From Bacteroidota bacterium (GTDB lineage: Bacteria; Bacteroidota; Bacteroidia; B-17B0; Aurantibacillaceae): a stretch of 64,000 bases of DNA. Shown in pieces: positions 31,576-41,136 of this stretch. Each line of letters opens with the position of its first letter. The first letter of the stretch is position 1. Below the pieces are notes generated by a model that searched no databases, was not told where the DNA came from, and saw only the letters and a list, made by a program, of their open reading frames with translations. The position numbers were made by a program, and so were the translations under genes. The stretch covers positions 1 through 64,000 of the forward strand of contig JANYGK010000011.1 of assembly GCA_025362395.1 (NCBI GenBank), in the 5' to 3' direction.

Positions 31576-32610
31576 CTATGCACTTCGTTTGCGTTTAAAT
31601 ATGATATTAAATATGGCCGCAAAAAAGTATTTGGTATCAGTCGTATAAGATTTCTTTAATTTTTCAATTAAATATTTTCTTTCTGCTTCCAACACTTCTT
31701 CTACATTCCCTTTCATATTTAAGGACACATAGGGTGGTATACAACCGGGCTTTTGCGCAAGCCTAAGAGAAAGTAAGTCTTTAGGGATGTCTTCTGCATA
31801 ACGACTGCTGATAGGCCTTACTCCAACCAGTCTTAAATCACCTTTTACTACATTAATTAATTGGGGCAGCTCATCCAACCAATACCTTCTTAGGTATTTT
31901 CCCCAAGGTGTAAGCCTAAAATCGTTAGCAGGCTTGCCGGTGTCCGCATAACCGTGTACTTTTAAAATATAATCCTGCAAGTACTCTGCATAAGGATGCA
32001 TGGTACGAAATTTATAAACATAAATTATTTTCCCGTGTTTTCCTAAACGCGGCATTTTATATATAGGACCATAGCTTGCATTCATATTAAAGTCCGGTTC
32101 TTTTATTTTTTTGGAAACTACATACATTAAGCCGTTGAAGGTTTCATAATCCACAATTTCAAAACCACAGCTTGCTAAGCGCCCAAAGGTTTCTGCCTTG
32201 GAAAGTAAACGGTTTCTGCCACGGGTCAATAAAAAATAAATTTTTTTGAAGCCCCATAGCTTAGGAAGAACCCGCATAAAAATAAACTCCGTCCCAAAAT
32301 ACAAAGAACGCAACAACGGAATTTTACCTATCGGTTTTCTATGTTGCCTTGCATTAAAGGTTTCAAAGCGGCATATAAATAAATGGTCTTTATTGAGCTT
32401 TGAATTAACGCTCTCGAAAAATTTATTAATAAAACGAATGTCATTTACGCGGCTCAAATTAATAATAGCGTTACATAAACTTACATGGTTTAATATATTA
32501 AAATCGTTCGTAGTAGATACGACTAAGGTTTCTGCCGACTCCGGAGAAATATAACGTGATATATAATCATACGCCTCTTGACTCGACTTCCCAATAATTA
32601 AATTCTTCAC
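31576..32610 (-). CDS. Second bacterial sugar transferase-like protein
   Basis: GKIIYVYKFRTMHPYAEYLQDYILK...YLRRYWLDELPQLINVVKGDLRLVGVRPISSRYAEDIP. Confidence 0.85.
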   Translation of the reverse strand: MKNLIIGKSSQEAYDYISRYISPESAETLVVSTTNDFNILNHVSLCNAIINLSRVNDIRFINKFFESVNSKLNKDHLFICRFETFNARQHRKPIGKIPLLRSLYFGTEFIFMRVLPKLWGFKKIYFLLTRGRNRLLSKAETFGRLASCGFEIVDYETFNGLMYVVSKKIKEPDFNMNASYGPIYKMPRLGKHGKIIYVYKFRTMHPYAEYLQDYILKVHGYADTGKPANDFRLTPWGKYLRRYWLDELPQLINVVKGDLRLVGVRPISSRYAEDIPKDLLSLRLAQKPGCIPPYVSLNMKGNVEEVLEAERKYLIEKLKKSYTTDTKYFFAAIFNIIFKRKRSA

Positions 32611-32637
32611 TTAAGTTCTTTTTTTATAAAAAATATG

Positions 32638-34659
32638 CTACTTTTTGTGTACATCATATAATTTTGGCATTTTATTAATTGTATGGATCACGCGTTTAAA
32701 ATCCAGTCCTATTATTTCAAGATACCATCTTAATGTTTCGTAACGCACTTTATTTTCTTCATTTACTTTTACCAATGCTTTTTCTCTTGTAATCATTCCT
32801 TCCCTGATTTGATTACTTCTAAATGTATCATTTTCAGTGAAGCCGGCAACGGTATAATAAATGTAATTGTAAAAGCTTACTGTACCATCACCTATACGCC
32901 ATGTAGAATCCGTATCAATCGCTTTTTCCCAATTATACTTTTCTTTAATCAGCTTCTCTAACTCCTCCTCATCCCACTTATAATAATCGAATAAATGAAA
33001 ATAGTCTTTTTTAGGCATCAGGTAGCGCACAGCAAAGGAACCTAAACTATCAAAGACAGATTGATTTATGTAGCCCGGACTTTGAATAATGTTTTTACCC
33101 ACAAACCCAAAAAGCTTTAAATAATTTGGACCCGTTAATGAATAAATTCTTTTTTTATCAAACTTTGGTCTAAGCCCCGCGAAGCCTGTTTTGAAGTTTG
33201 TGTTTTCTAAATTATTTATTCCCCAAATGTTTAAATCAATACCGGTTTGTTTTTTCACACGGTTACAATAATAAAAAAAATATTTATCGCCTGCCATAAA
33301 CAAAGGGATCATACCCAGCTCGGGTTTTTTTAACCATGCCGTAACGTTTTTCTGTATATTCTCCCGTTTCCATTTAATATCCGCTGAAACAACTATGTTT
33401 TCCACACCCAGTTTACCGCATACTTTAGCGATATTCCTTCTTGCTAAATCGGTAACCATACCCCAATCATACGTAAAAGCGATAGGGTTTAAGCCTAGTT
33501 CCTCTTTTACTATATGCAGAGAATAAGTACTGTCCCTGCCACCGCTGAAAGGGACAATACAATCAGGGCTTCCGTCTTTACTTTTATAAGGTGTTACCAA
33601 TTTTTTCAGTTCATCAAAATTTTGAATTTGATTTTGAGTTTTATGATTTTTACAATAATTACATTGGCCTGCTATATCAAATTCAATAAAAGGAAATGTT
33701 TCAGGTAACACGCAAATGGTACAACGTTTTAATTTACTGATAGCATCAAGGTTGTTTTCAAGAATTGAATATAATTCAGATTCTTTACCCCTGTCAATAA
33801 ATTCCATAGGATCAATAACAACCTCTTTATCAAATGATCCTTTCAAATTAATACATTTAATGCTGTATTTTTTATGATTTTCAATTTTATAATTTCCTGT
33901 AAAAGCCTCCTTTTGTTTGAACAAGGTAGTTTCAAAAGAAACTGTATTTAAAATAAATCCCGTAAACGCTTTCAATTGAACAATTTTAAAATTGAGTGAA
34001 AGTTTTGATAATACTTCTTCTAAAAAATGTTTTTCAGAAGCAAACATTAAAACGTCCTTGTCTAAAACATAAAATAGCGAGCCATTATTAGTAAACAATG
34101 CGAGTTCATGCCTGTCATCAAAAAGCAAAGCGCTTGATACGGTTCCTTCAATTTTGTTTAGTGAAATTTGTATGGCTTCCGGTAGTGTTTTTATACTGAG
34201 TTCTTGTGCAATCAGACTTAATAAAACTTCGGTATCAATATCGAATTCTCTTGTAATATTCCGGTTTTCGTGCCATAAAACGTTATGGTTTACAATAATA
34301 CCATTATGTATCCCTATTAACCCGTCTTTTACAACAGGCTGGTTATTTTCCTCTTTAAGTTGTGAGCCATTAGTAACAAGCCTTGCATGACCTATTGCCC
34401 GGAATGCCTGCCCCTTGTCGTAAAGTGAAAGAGATTCTTTTAAACACTCAGAATATTCTTTGCTTTTAAGTAACTTTGTTACGGGTATATCTCCCTTAAC
34501 TAAATTAAACGTTCCGCTACTCTCATTTTTAAATACAATACCTGACGAATCATTACCGCGCGCAATAGAAACTGACGCAAGCTTGTTTAACGCAGTTTTA
34601 ATAAATGATGATGAACGACTCGAATTCTCCTTAACTATTATTCCAAAAATGCCACACAT
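32638..34659 (-). CDS. Class II glutamine amidotransferase fused to a PP-loop N-acetyl sugar amidotransferase-like domain
   Basis: N-terminus MCGIFGIIVKE (Cys1 nucleophile), HARLVTNG, NNQPVVKDGLIGIHNG; C-terminal half RCTICVLPETFPFIEFDIAGQCNYCKNH and PP-loop VPFSGGRDSTYSLHIVKEELGLNPIAFTYDWG. Confidence 0.85.
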   Translation of the reverse strand: MCGIFGIIVKENSSRSSSFIKTALNKLASVSIARGNDSSGIVFKNESSGTFNLVKGDIPVTKLLKSKEYSECLKESLSLYDKGQAFRAIGHARLVTNGSQLKEENNQPVVKDGLIGIHNGIIVNHNVLWHENRNITREFDIDTEVLLSLIAQELSIKTLPEAIQISLNKIEGTVSSALLFDDRHELALFTNNGSLFYVLDKDVLMFASEKHFLEEVLSKLSLNFKIVQLKAFTGFILNTVSFETTLFKQKEAFTGNYKIENHKKYSIKCINLKGSFDKEVVIDPMEFIDRGKESELYSILENNLDAISKLKRCTICVLPETFPFIEFDIAGQCNYCKNHKTQNQIQNFDELKKLVTPYKSKDGSPDCIVPFSGGRDSTYSLHIVKEELGLNPIAFTYDWGMVTDLARRNIAKVCGKLGVENIVVSADIKWKRENIQKNVTAWLKKPELGMIPLFMAGDKYFFYYCNRVKKQTGIDLNIWGINNLENTNFKTGFAGLRPKFDKKRIYSLTGPNYLKLFGFVGKNIIQSPGYINQSVFDSLGSFAVRYLMPKKDYFHLFDYYKWDEEELEKLIKEKYNWEKAIDTDSTWRIGDGTVSFYNYIYYTVAGFTENDTFRSNQIREGMITREKALVKVNEENKVRYETLRWYLEIIGLDFKRVIHTINKMPKLYDVHKK

Positions 34660-35447
34660 TATTTATTAAGGTATTTAAAAACGATGTTAAAATTCTTTTT
34701 TTGTAACACAACTCTATTGAAAAATGTAATTGGCAATATTTTAAAAAAAATTTCCAATATCATCCTGGTATGAGGAATAAATAACCTTCTAGGCTCCTGT
34801 ATAATTCTGAAAGGCGTTGCAAATCCCATTTTTTTTACCCATGGAGGGCTTTGCTTTGCATATCCCGAATACACATCTATCATACCACCGCATGGGATTA
34901 TAATGTTAGAGCTTAGCTCAGCTCTATAGGTGTGAACAAACTTTTCTTTTATAGGTGTTGAAATACCGATTAAAAGAATGTGAGGTTTTTGATGTTTTAT
35001 TCGTGCAACAATTTCCTTCTCTTCCGTTTGTTTATAGTAACCGTTAATACCGGGAAGCATTTTTATATTCGGATATTTTTTTTGAAGGTTCTCCATTGCC
35101 TTTCTATTTATTTCTTCTTTTGCTCCAAACAATAAAACACTTAACCTATTAGTGTTGGCGTACTCAAGTGTATAGTTAGTAATATTTGGAATGGAAATAA
35201 CAGTTTTTAATTTAAAACCGTTTAAGTAACAATACCAATTAAATTGGGTGCCATCGCAAACTAACAGATCAAATGAATTGGTTATTTCGTAAAGCCCCGG
35301 ATATTTTTTAAATAACGTAATATACCCAAGTGAATGTCCGAATAACACGATGCTGTTTTTGTTATGGATCGTTGAATAAAAAAATTCATCAATTTCTTTT
35401 AATTCGAAGTTGCTTACTTTTAATCCAAAAACGTTTAAGTGTTCCAT
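34659..35447 (-). CDS. WecG/TagA/CpsF-family glycosyltransferase
   Basis: NSFDLLVCDGTQF...LLFGAKEEINRKAMENLQKKYPNIKMLPGINGYY...PHILLIGISTPIKEKFV...CGGMIDVYSG...ATPFRIIQEPRRLF. Confidence 0.88.
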   Translation of the reverse strand: MEHLNVFGLKVSNFELKEIDEFFYSTIHNKNSIVLFGHSLGYITLFKKYPGLYEITNSFDLLVCDGTQFNWYCYLNGFKLKTVISIPNITNYTLEYANTNRLSVLLFGAKEEINRKAMENLQKKYPNIKMLPGINGYYKQTEEKEIVARIKHQKPHILLIGISTPIKEKFVHTYRAELSSNIIIPCGGMIDVYSGYAKQSPPWVKKMGFATPFRIIQEPRRLFIPHTRMILEIFFKILPITFFNRVVLQKKNFNIVFKYLNK

Positions 35448-36580
35448 TATTTAACGCCGTTCCAGAGGTTGCTTAGCTTTGCATTACCCATAATTAATTT
35501 TAATACCCTCCAAGATGTGTTGTCAATATCATAATCACTTGCAATTTTTGAATATCCTTTAGTTAATTCAAACTCTTTAATTACTAAGCGAATGCTGTCT
35601 GACACCACCTGCGGGTTAAAACCCGATAAAATAATAGTTCCCACATCCTGTGCTTCGGGCCTTTCCATAGATTGACGCAAAGAAATAGCCGGAAAATTCA
35701 GGATAGAAGATTCTTCGCTAATGGTACCGGAATCAGAAACCGTACATAACGCATTCATTTGAAGATTCACATAATCTAAAAAGCCGAACGGTGTCATGAA
35801 ATTTATGAAGGCATTCATTTTTATATCCGTGATATCTTCCAAGCGTTTTCGGGTTCTGGGGTGAGTAGATACGATCACCGGCAAATTATATTCTTCCGCC
35901 AAATGATTTAAAACTGTCATGATCTTACGCAAATTATCGGGGTTATCTACATTTTCTTCGCGATGAGTAGAAACAACAAAATATTTTTTTTCTTTTAACT
36001 TTAAAGTCTCTAGCGCCTGCGATGCTTTGATCTTAGGCATATAATGATGCAATACCTCTTTCATCGGGCTGCCTGTTAAGTAAATTCTCCGATGCGGCAA
36101 ACCTTCCGCTATTAAATGCCTGCGGGCATGCTCGGTATATACTAAATTAAAATCGGCAATGTGGTCAATTATTCTGCGATTGGTTTCTTCCGGTACATTA
36201 AAATCAAAACAGCGGTTACCTGCTTCCATGTGGAACACGGGAATGTGCATACGTTTAGCAATGTAAGCGGCCAGGCATGAGTTTGTATCTCCTAAAACCA
36301 GAAATGCATCGGGCTTTTCCAACTTTAAAACTTCTTCTGTTTTACGCATAATGTCACCAACCGAAGTACCCAAAGAAGATGTATCTACATTTAAAAAATG
36401 GTCAGGTTTTCGAAGCTCCAATTCATCAAAGAAAACCTGGTTCAACGCATAATCATAATTTTGGCCGGTATGCACAATAATATGATCAAGGTGATCATCT
36501 AACAACGACATTACACGCGATAACCGAATTATTTCAGGGCGTGTACCAACTACCGTAAGCACTTTTAATTTTGCCTTCAT
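35447..36580 (-). CDS. wecB: Non-hydrolysing UDP-N-acetylglucosamine 2-epimerase-like protein (CapG/FnlC type by context)
   Basis: LTVVGTRPEIIRLSRVM...HTGQNYDYALNQVFFDEL...HMEAGNRCFDFNVPEETNRRIIDHIAD. Confidence 0.92.
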   Translation of the reverse strand: MKAKLKVLTVVGTRPEIIRLSRVMSLLDDHLDHIIVHTGQNYDYALNQVFFDELELRKPDHFLNVDTSSLGTSVGDIMRKTEEVLKLEKPDAFLVLGDTNSCLAAYIAKRMHIPVFHMEAGNRCFDFNVPEETNRRIIDHIADFNLVYTEHARRHLIAEGLPHRRIYLTGSPMKEVLHHYMPKIKASQALETLKLKEKKYFVVSTHREENVDNPDNLRKIMTVLNHLAEEYNLPVIVSTHPRTRKRLEDITDIKMNAFINFMTPFGFLDYVNLQMNALCTVSDSGTISEESSILNFPAISLRQSMERPEAQDVGTIILSGFNPQVVSDSIRLVIKEFELTKGYSKIASDYDIDNTSWRVLKLIMGNAKLSNLWNGVK

Positions 36581-36597
36581 GATTTTACTTTTAATTT

Positions 36598-37719
36598 TTA
36601 AACTGTTACAAAAAAAGTATCCGGATCGTTCTGATCATAAAATTCATTGATCCAAAAAATAGTATAGAGCTCCTCTGTACCAATATTTTTAATATTATGA
36701 GTATACCATACCGGCATATCCACAAAAGAAGGATTTTCTCCGTCGAGCTCAAAAGACAGTATTTCACTTGTTCCTATTTTTCTTAATTCAATTAACGCTT
36801 TACCTTTTATAACTGCGAATCGTTCGACCTTGCGTGTATGAAAATGATTACCGCGCGTTATACCGGGAACGGTAGTTGAAAAAGAAACCTGCCCGCCACT
36901 GTTTAGCTTTACGGTTTCTACAAAGGAGCCGCGCGGGTCTGTATTTTTGGTAAGGTGAAAAGGGAAAAATGTTTTATGTTCGATATAACATAAAAAAGTT
37001 ATAAATAAATTTTTTTCAAAAGGCGAATTCAGATCGGGGAACATTCCCTTTTCAAAATAATTCTCCTTAAAACTTTTAAGCTTCTGTAATAAATCAGACA
37101 CCTTAACGGTAGCCGTGTGCTCAATTACTTTATGTGTCACCTGCGAAGCATCATCGGTAATAGAGGTTATAAATTCCTTTATTAATTCTGCCACGTAAAT
37201 CAATTTTACTTCTGCGTCTACATCAATTTTTGGTGTTTCGTTATGTGTAAGCCGGTGACAGAATGTTGCCACCACTGAATTGTAATATGGATGCCCAAAC
37301 GGGCCAAAAACATTAGGGATTACTAAGCCGGTAAATTTAGCGTTATTGGTTTTTGCCCAATTTTCAAATAATAACCGTCCTTCTTTTTTTGATTTCCCGT
37401 AAGGGTTATCACGTTCTTCCTGCGATGAGGAAGAGAAAAGTACATGCGGCTTAGAATTTGTTTTTTCGAGAGCGGTAATTAATTTCTTAACTAAGCTGAT
37501 ATTTGTATCATAAATAACAGTTGCATCATTATGCCGGTTCATGGCTGCCAGGTGAATAATAACATCGCAACCGGAAACAAAGTTCTCAAGTTTAAGCTCG
37601 TCCTCAAAAAAATCTTTTTCAAACAGCACACAGGTATACTGTTCTGTTTGCAGCGCCAGGGTATTATAGAGGTGGTAACCCATAAATCCTTTTTGCCCCG
37701 TAATTCCAACTTTCATCAT
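36598..37719 (-). CDS. capF: Capsular polysaccharide reductase CapF/FnlB-like (SDR + C-terminal cupin)
   Basis: GITGQKGFMGYHLYNTL... and C-terminal cupin TDPRGSFVETVKLNSGGQVSFSTTVPGITRGNHFHTRKVERFAVIKGKALIELR. Confidence 0.9.
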   Translation of the reverse strand: MMKVGITGQKGFMGYHLYNTLALQTEQYTCVLFEKDFFEDELKLENFVSGCDVIIHLAAMNRHNDATVIYDTNISLVKKLITALEKTNSKPHVLFSSSSQEERDNPYGKSKKEGRLLFENWAKTNNAKFTGLVIPNVFGPFGHPYYNSVVATFCHRLTHNETPKIDVDAEVKLIYVAELIKEFITSITDDASQVTHKVIEHTATVKVSDLLQKLKSFKENYFEKGMFPDLNSPFEKNLFITFLCYIEHKTFFPFHLTKNTDPRGSFVETVKLNSGGQVSFSTTVPGITRGNHFHTRKVERFAVIKGKALIELRKIGTSEILSFELDGENPSFVDMPVWYTHNIKNIGTEELYTIFWINEFYDQNDPDTFFVTV

Positions 37720-37732
37720 AGTATATTAATCT

Positions 37733-38173
37733 TTATAATGTCCATGTATCTTTATCAAATCTATACATATCCCCGATCGATTCTTCCAAAGTTAAATCAG
37801 AAAAGACCACAACTTTTGAATCTTCCTCTAACGCTTTAAATCCGTTAGCATAACCTGCCTCAATAGTTAACACACAGGGTTCTTGTGCTTGCAACACCTG
37901 TTTTGCAACCTGTATTCTTGCTGATGGTGTTTCCCAATGATCAGGCTTAACCCAGCCAAAAAGAAAAGAACCTTTAGTTACAAAAAAGTGTTTCCGTTCA
38001 ATTTTATGACCTTGCCATGCTCTTATTATAGATACGTCGGGGTGCGTAACTGTATAAAACCGTTTTACGTTTTGTAAATTAAACTCATTTACAAAACTAA
38101 GCGTTCCTCTTTCATCCGTATGTTTATTTCCTTTGATTAACATTTTTCCGTTATAATTATTTAATATCGTCAC
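37733..38173 (-). CDS. Cupin / WxcM-like or RmlC-like sugar epimerase-isomerase family protein
   Basis: HTDERGTLSFVNEFNLQNVKRFYTVTHPDVSIIRAWQGHKIERKHFFVTKGSFLFGWVKPD; cupin fold pattern. Confidence 0.75.
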   Translation of the reverse strand: MTILNNYNGKMLIKGNKHTDERGTLSFVNEFNLQNVKRFYTVTHPDVSIIRAWQGHKIERKHFFVTKGSFLFGWVKPDHWETPSARIQVAKQVLQAQEPCVLTIEAGYANGFKALEEDSKVVVFSDLTLEESIGDMYRFDKDTWTL

Positions 38174-39167
38174 GGATTATATCAAGCCTCAATAATAATT
38201 GCTTAGTTTCTTCTATATTTAACCGTTTTGTATTGTGCGAATGGTACTCCTCAATTTTGGACATATCTTCCAATCCTTCCGAAAAAAAACTTTCATAATT
38301 AAGATCTCTTGTGTCAGCAGGTACACGGTAATAGTTTCCCATGTCCTCTGCCTTCACCATATCTTCGCGGTTCACCAATGTTTCATATAACTTTTCGCCG
38401 TGTCGTGTGCCTATTATTTTAATTTCGTTGGTAGCTTTATATAGTTCCAACAATGCTTTTGCTAAAGTTTCAATGGTTGCAGCAGGCGCTTTCTGCACAA
38501 ATATATCTCCCGGCTTGCCATGTTCAAAAGCGTATAATACTAAATCTACGGCATCTTCCAACGTCATCATAAATCGTGTCATATTAGGGTCGGTAAGCGT
38601 TAAAGGTTTCCCCGCTTTAATTTGCTCTATAAATAAAGGAATAACGGAGCCTCTTGATGCCATAACGTTCCCATAACGCGTTCCGCAAAAAACAGTCCCT
38701 TCCTCGAGGTTCCGCGATTTCGCCACCATTACTTTTTCCATCAATGCTTTCGACATTCCCATAGCGTTAATAGGGTACGCTGCCTTATCGGTGCTTAATA
38801 CCACTACATTTTTTACATGGTATTTTTCGGCAGCTGTCAATACGTTTTCAGCCCCTATAATATTTGTTTTAACCGCTTCCATCGGAAAAAATTCGCAGGA
38901 AGGCACTTGCTTTAAAGCAGCCGCATGAAAAATGTAATCCACTCCTTTTATAACATTCTCTACTGCCTGCGCATCTCTTACATCGCCGATATAAAATTTT
39001 ACTTTGTCACTGTTTAAAGCCTTTCGCATATCATCCTGCTTTTTTTCATCACGACTGTAAATCCTGATCTCACTAAATGTATCTGAATTTAAAAACCGCT
39101 TAAGTACAGTATAGCCGAAGGAACCTGTTCCCCCGGTGATTAATAATTTTTTACCGGTGTTTGTCAT
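38157..39167 (-). CDS. capE: UDP-GlcNAc 4,6-dehydratase/5-epimerase, CapE/FnlA-like
   Basis: LLITGGTGSFGYTVLKRFLNSDTFSEIRIYSRDEKKQDDMRKAL...HAAALKQVPSCEFFPMEAVKTNIIGAENVL. Confidence 0.92.
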   Translation of the reverse strand: MTNTGKKLLITGGTGSFGYTVLKRFLNSDTFSEIRIYSRDEKKQDDMRKALNSDKVKFYIGDVRDAQAVENVIKGVDYIFHAAALKQVPSCEFFPMEAVKTNIIGAENVLTAAEKYHVKNVVVLSTDKAAYPINAMGMSKALMEKVMVAKSRNLEEGTVFCGTRYGNVMASRGSVIPLFIEQIKAGKPLTLTDPNMTRFMMTLEDAVDLVLYAFEHGKPGDIFVQKAPAATIETLAKALLELYKATNEIKIIGTRHGEKLYETLVNREDMVKAEDMGNYYRVPADTRDLNYESFFSEGLEDMSKIEEYHSHNTKRLNIEETKQLLLRLDIIRDDIK

Positions 39168-39169
39168 AA

Positions 39170-40285
39170 TTAAGCAAGCTCTTTTAAAGTGGTATTAAAA
39201 ACATGCAGCATGTTTTTTTCAAATTTTTCAATAGTAAATTTTTCAAGATAAATCAATTTGCCTCTTTCTCCGAATTCTTTAGCGAGTGTTGGATTATTGA
39301 TGAGTTCAGACATATATTTTTGCAGATCAGCCTTGTTTTCTTTTTTATAAATATAGCCTGATTTACCGATTTCAACAATCTCAGGTATAGCGCCTTCATC
39401 AGTAGCAACTACAGGCAAAGAAAACTGCATAGCTTCCAAAAGCACCAAACCGAAAGCTTCGTTTTGAGTAGGGAATACAAAGGCATCGGCATTCTTAAAA
39501 TACTGTATTTTATCTTCATTATATTTTGGTCCGTGATAAAAGACATAGTCCGTTAATTCATAATTCTTTATTTTATTGAGTAATTCTATTTTACTGATGT
39601 CGCCTTCATTTCCAACTATATCAATACTAAAACTATGACCTGTTTCTTTAAGCTGTAAAGCACTTTTAAGCAAATCAAAAACACCTTTACTTTCTAATAA
39701 GTTAGATAAAAAGAGAAATTTAAAGACTCGACTTACACGTTTTGTTTCAATTAATTTTGAGCCGTTCAATAAACCAATACCGTTATTCACCACCATTATT
39801 TTTTTAGGATTTAAAAAAACAACGTCGCTTTTTTGCTTTTCGGATAATACAATGAGATACTGATTATTAAATCCTAATTTATATAAAATAGCATTGAGCT
39901 TTCGTTTTTTAAATGATTCTGATATTCCTTTACCATGCAAATGCAGAATAAATTTTTTACCGAAAAGCTTGCCGGTTAAAATAAGAAGCAGATCTCTGTA
40001 ATAGGTTAATCCCGTAATGGAAGGTTGAAAGTAAATGATATCCGGCCTTTTAAAAATAAGTGATTTTAAAAATTTGTAAAAAGTTAATAAAAAAATGCCT
40101 GCTTTTCTTATTTGAAAGGAGCCGAGCTCCTTTACACTTTTAGAATAGCTTATACCGATCTTATGAATTGCAAAAGAATTGTTAAGCAGCTTACTGTTAT
40201 ATACAATGCCATTCATAAAAGTTGCACCGGTTAAAGGGGGCGGCATTTTTAAAAGAAATAGTAATTTGTTATTATCTCTCATCAT
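39170..40285 (-). CDS. Glycosyltransferase family 4-like
   Basis: C-terminal ADAFVFPTQNEAFGLVLLEAMQFSLPVVATDEGAIPEIV. Confidence 0.9.
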   Translation of the reverse strand: MMRDNNKLLFLLKMPPPLTGATFMNGIVYNSKLLNNSFAIHKIGISYSKSVKELGSFQIRKAGIFLLTFYKFLKSLIFKRPDIIYFQPSITGLTYYRDLLLILTGKLFGKKFILHLHGKGISESFKKRKLNAILYKLGFNNQYLIVLSEKQKSDVVFLNPKKIMVVNNGIGLLNGSKLIETKRVSRVFKFLFLSNLLESKGVFDLLKSALQLKETGHSFSIDIVGNEGDISKIELLNKIKNYELTDYVFYHGPKYNEDKIQYFKNADAFVFPTQNEAFGLVLLEAMQFSLPVVATDEGAIPEIVEIGKSGYIYKKENKADLQKYMSELINNPTLAKEFGERGKLIYLEKFTIEKFEKNMLHVFNTTLKELA

Positions 40286-41136
40286 ATTTTAAGTCCAAAT
40301 TTTTCCTTAAGGTTTTGAATAAAGTTCTTATTTAAATAAACAGGATCTTCGATAGATTTACTGGTTGAATAATTGGAAAACGTCTTTAGCTTAAAATCAA
40401 AACTATATGGTCCATCAAAATTATGATCAGTCAGGATAGAATGTACCTTATCATGATTTTCGCTAATTTCTATCAAAAAAACTTTCACCTCACTAAGTTT
40501 ATTACCAAAACCTTGCAAAACATCCAATTCAAATCCTTCAACATCTATTTTTACAATTTCAGGAGAGACTCTATTTTCATTACAGAAATCAGAAATTTTA
40601 CATGACTCAATTTGTATTGAATTACCGGTGGTTTGGTTCAATATTTTGTTTATTGAACTCCCGGCATCGTTAGTAAATGAAACCATTTCGTTACTATTAC
40701 TAACTGCCTTATTAATTGGAAAGATATTGCTGCGACTATTTAACCTGATTTGTTCCTTTAAAATATCAAATGTATATGGATGCGGCTCAAATGAATAAAC
40801 TTTTGAAGTTATAGCTTCGGATGCAATTATACTATAAATCCCAATATTTGTGCCAATATCCAACATATAAACTATTCCACTATCTAAAAGAAATTTAATT
40901 AAACTCATATTATTGAAATCATACATCCCCTGTGTATATATTTTTGTTCCTCCTTCGAGAGATAATTTTTTATTTCTTATTTCAATAATGGAATTTGAAA
41001 CTTTTATTTTTTGAGGGAAAAAATTAAAAATTTTTATGAGCTGCCAAATAAAATAATTAAGCAGTGCTTTTGTTCTATTAACATTTTTGTTTTTTAGAAT
41101 ATGGTTAACAGAGTAATATATAGATTTAAGGCTCAT
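40282..41136 (-). CDS. FkbM-family methyltransferase
   Basis: MLDIGTNIGIYSIIASEAITSKVYSFEPHPYTFDILKEQIRLN...EIVKIDVEGFELDVLQGF. Confidence 0.88.
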   Translation of the reverse strand: MSLKSIYYSVNHILKNKNVNRTKALLNYFIWQLIKIFNFFPQKIKVSNSIIEIRNKKLSLEGGTKIYTQGMYDFNNMSLIKFLLDSGIVYMLDIGTNIGIYSIIASEAITSKVYSFEPHPYTFDILKEQIRLNSRSNIFPINKAVSNSNEMVSFTNDAGSSINKILNQTTGNSIQIESCKISDFCNENRVSPEIVKIDVEGFELDVLQGFGNKLSEVKVFLIEISENHDKVHSILTDHNFDGPYSFDFKLKTFSNYSTSKSIEDPVYLNKNFIQNLKEKFGLKI

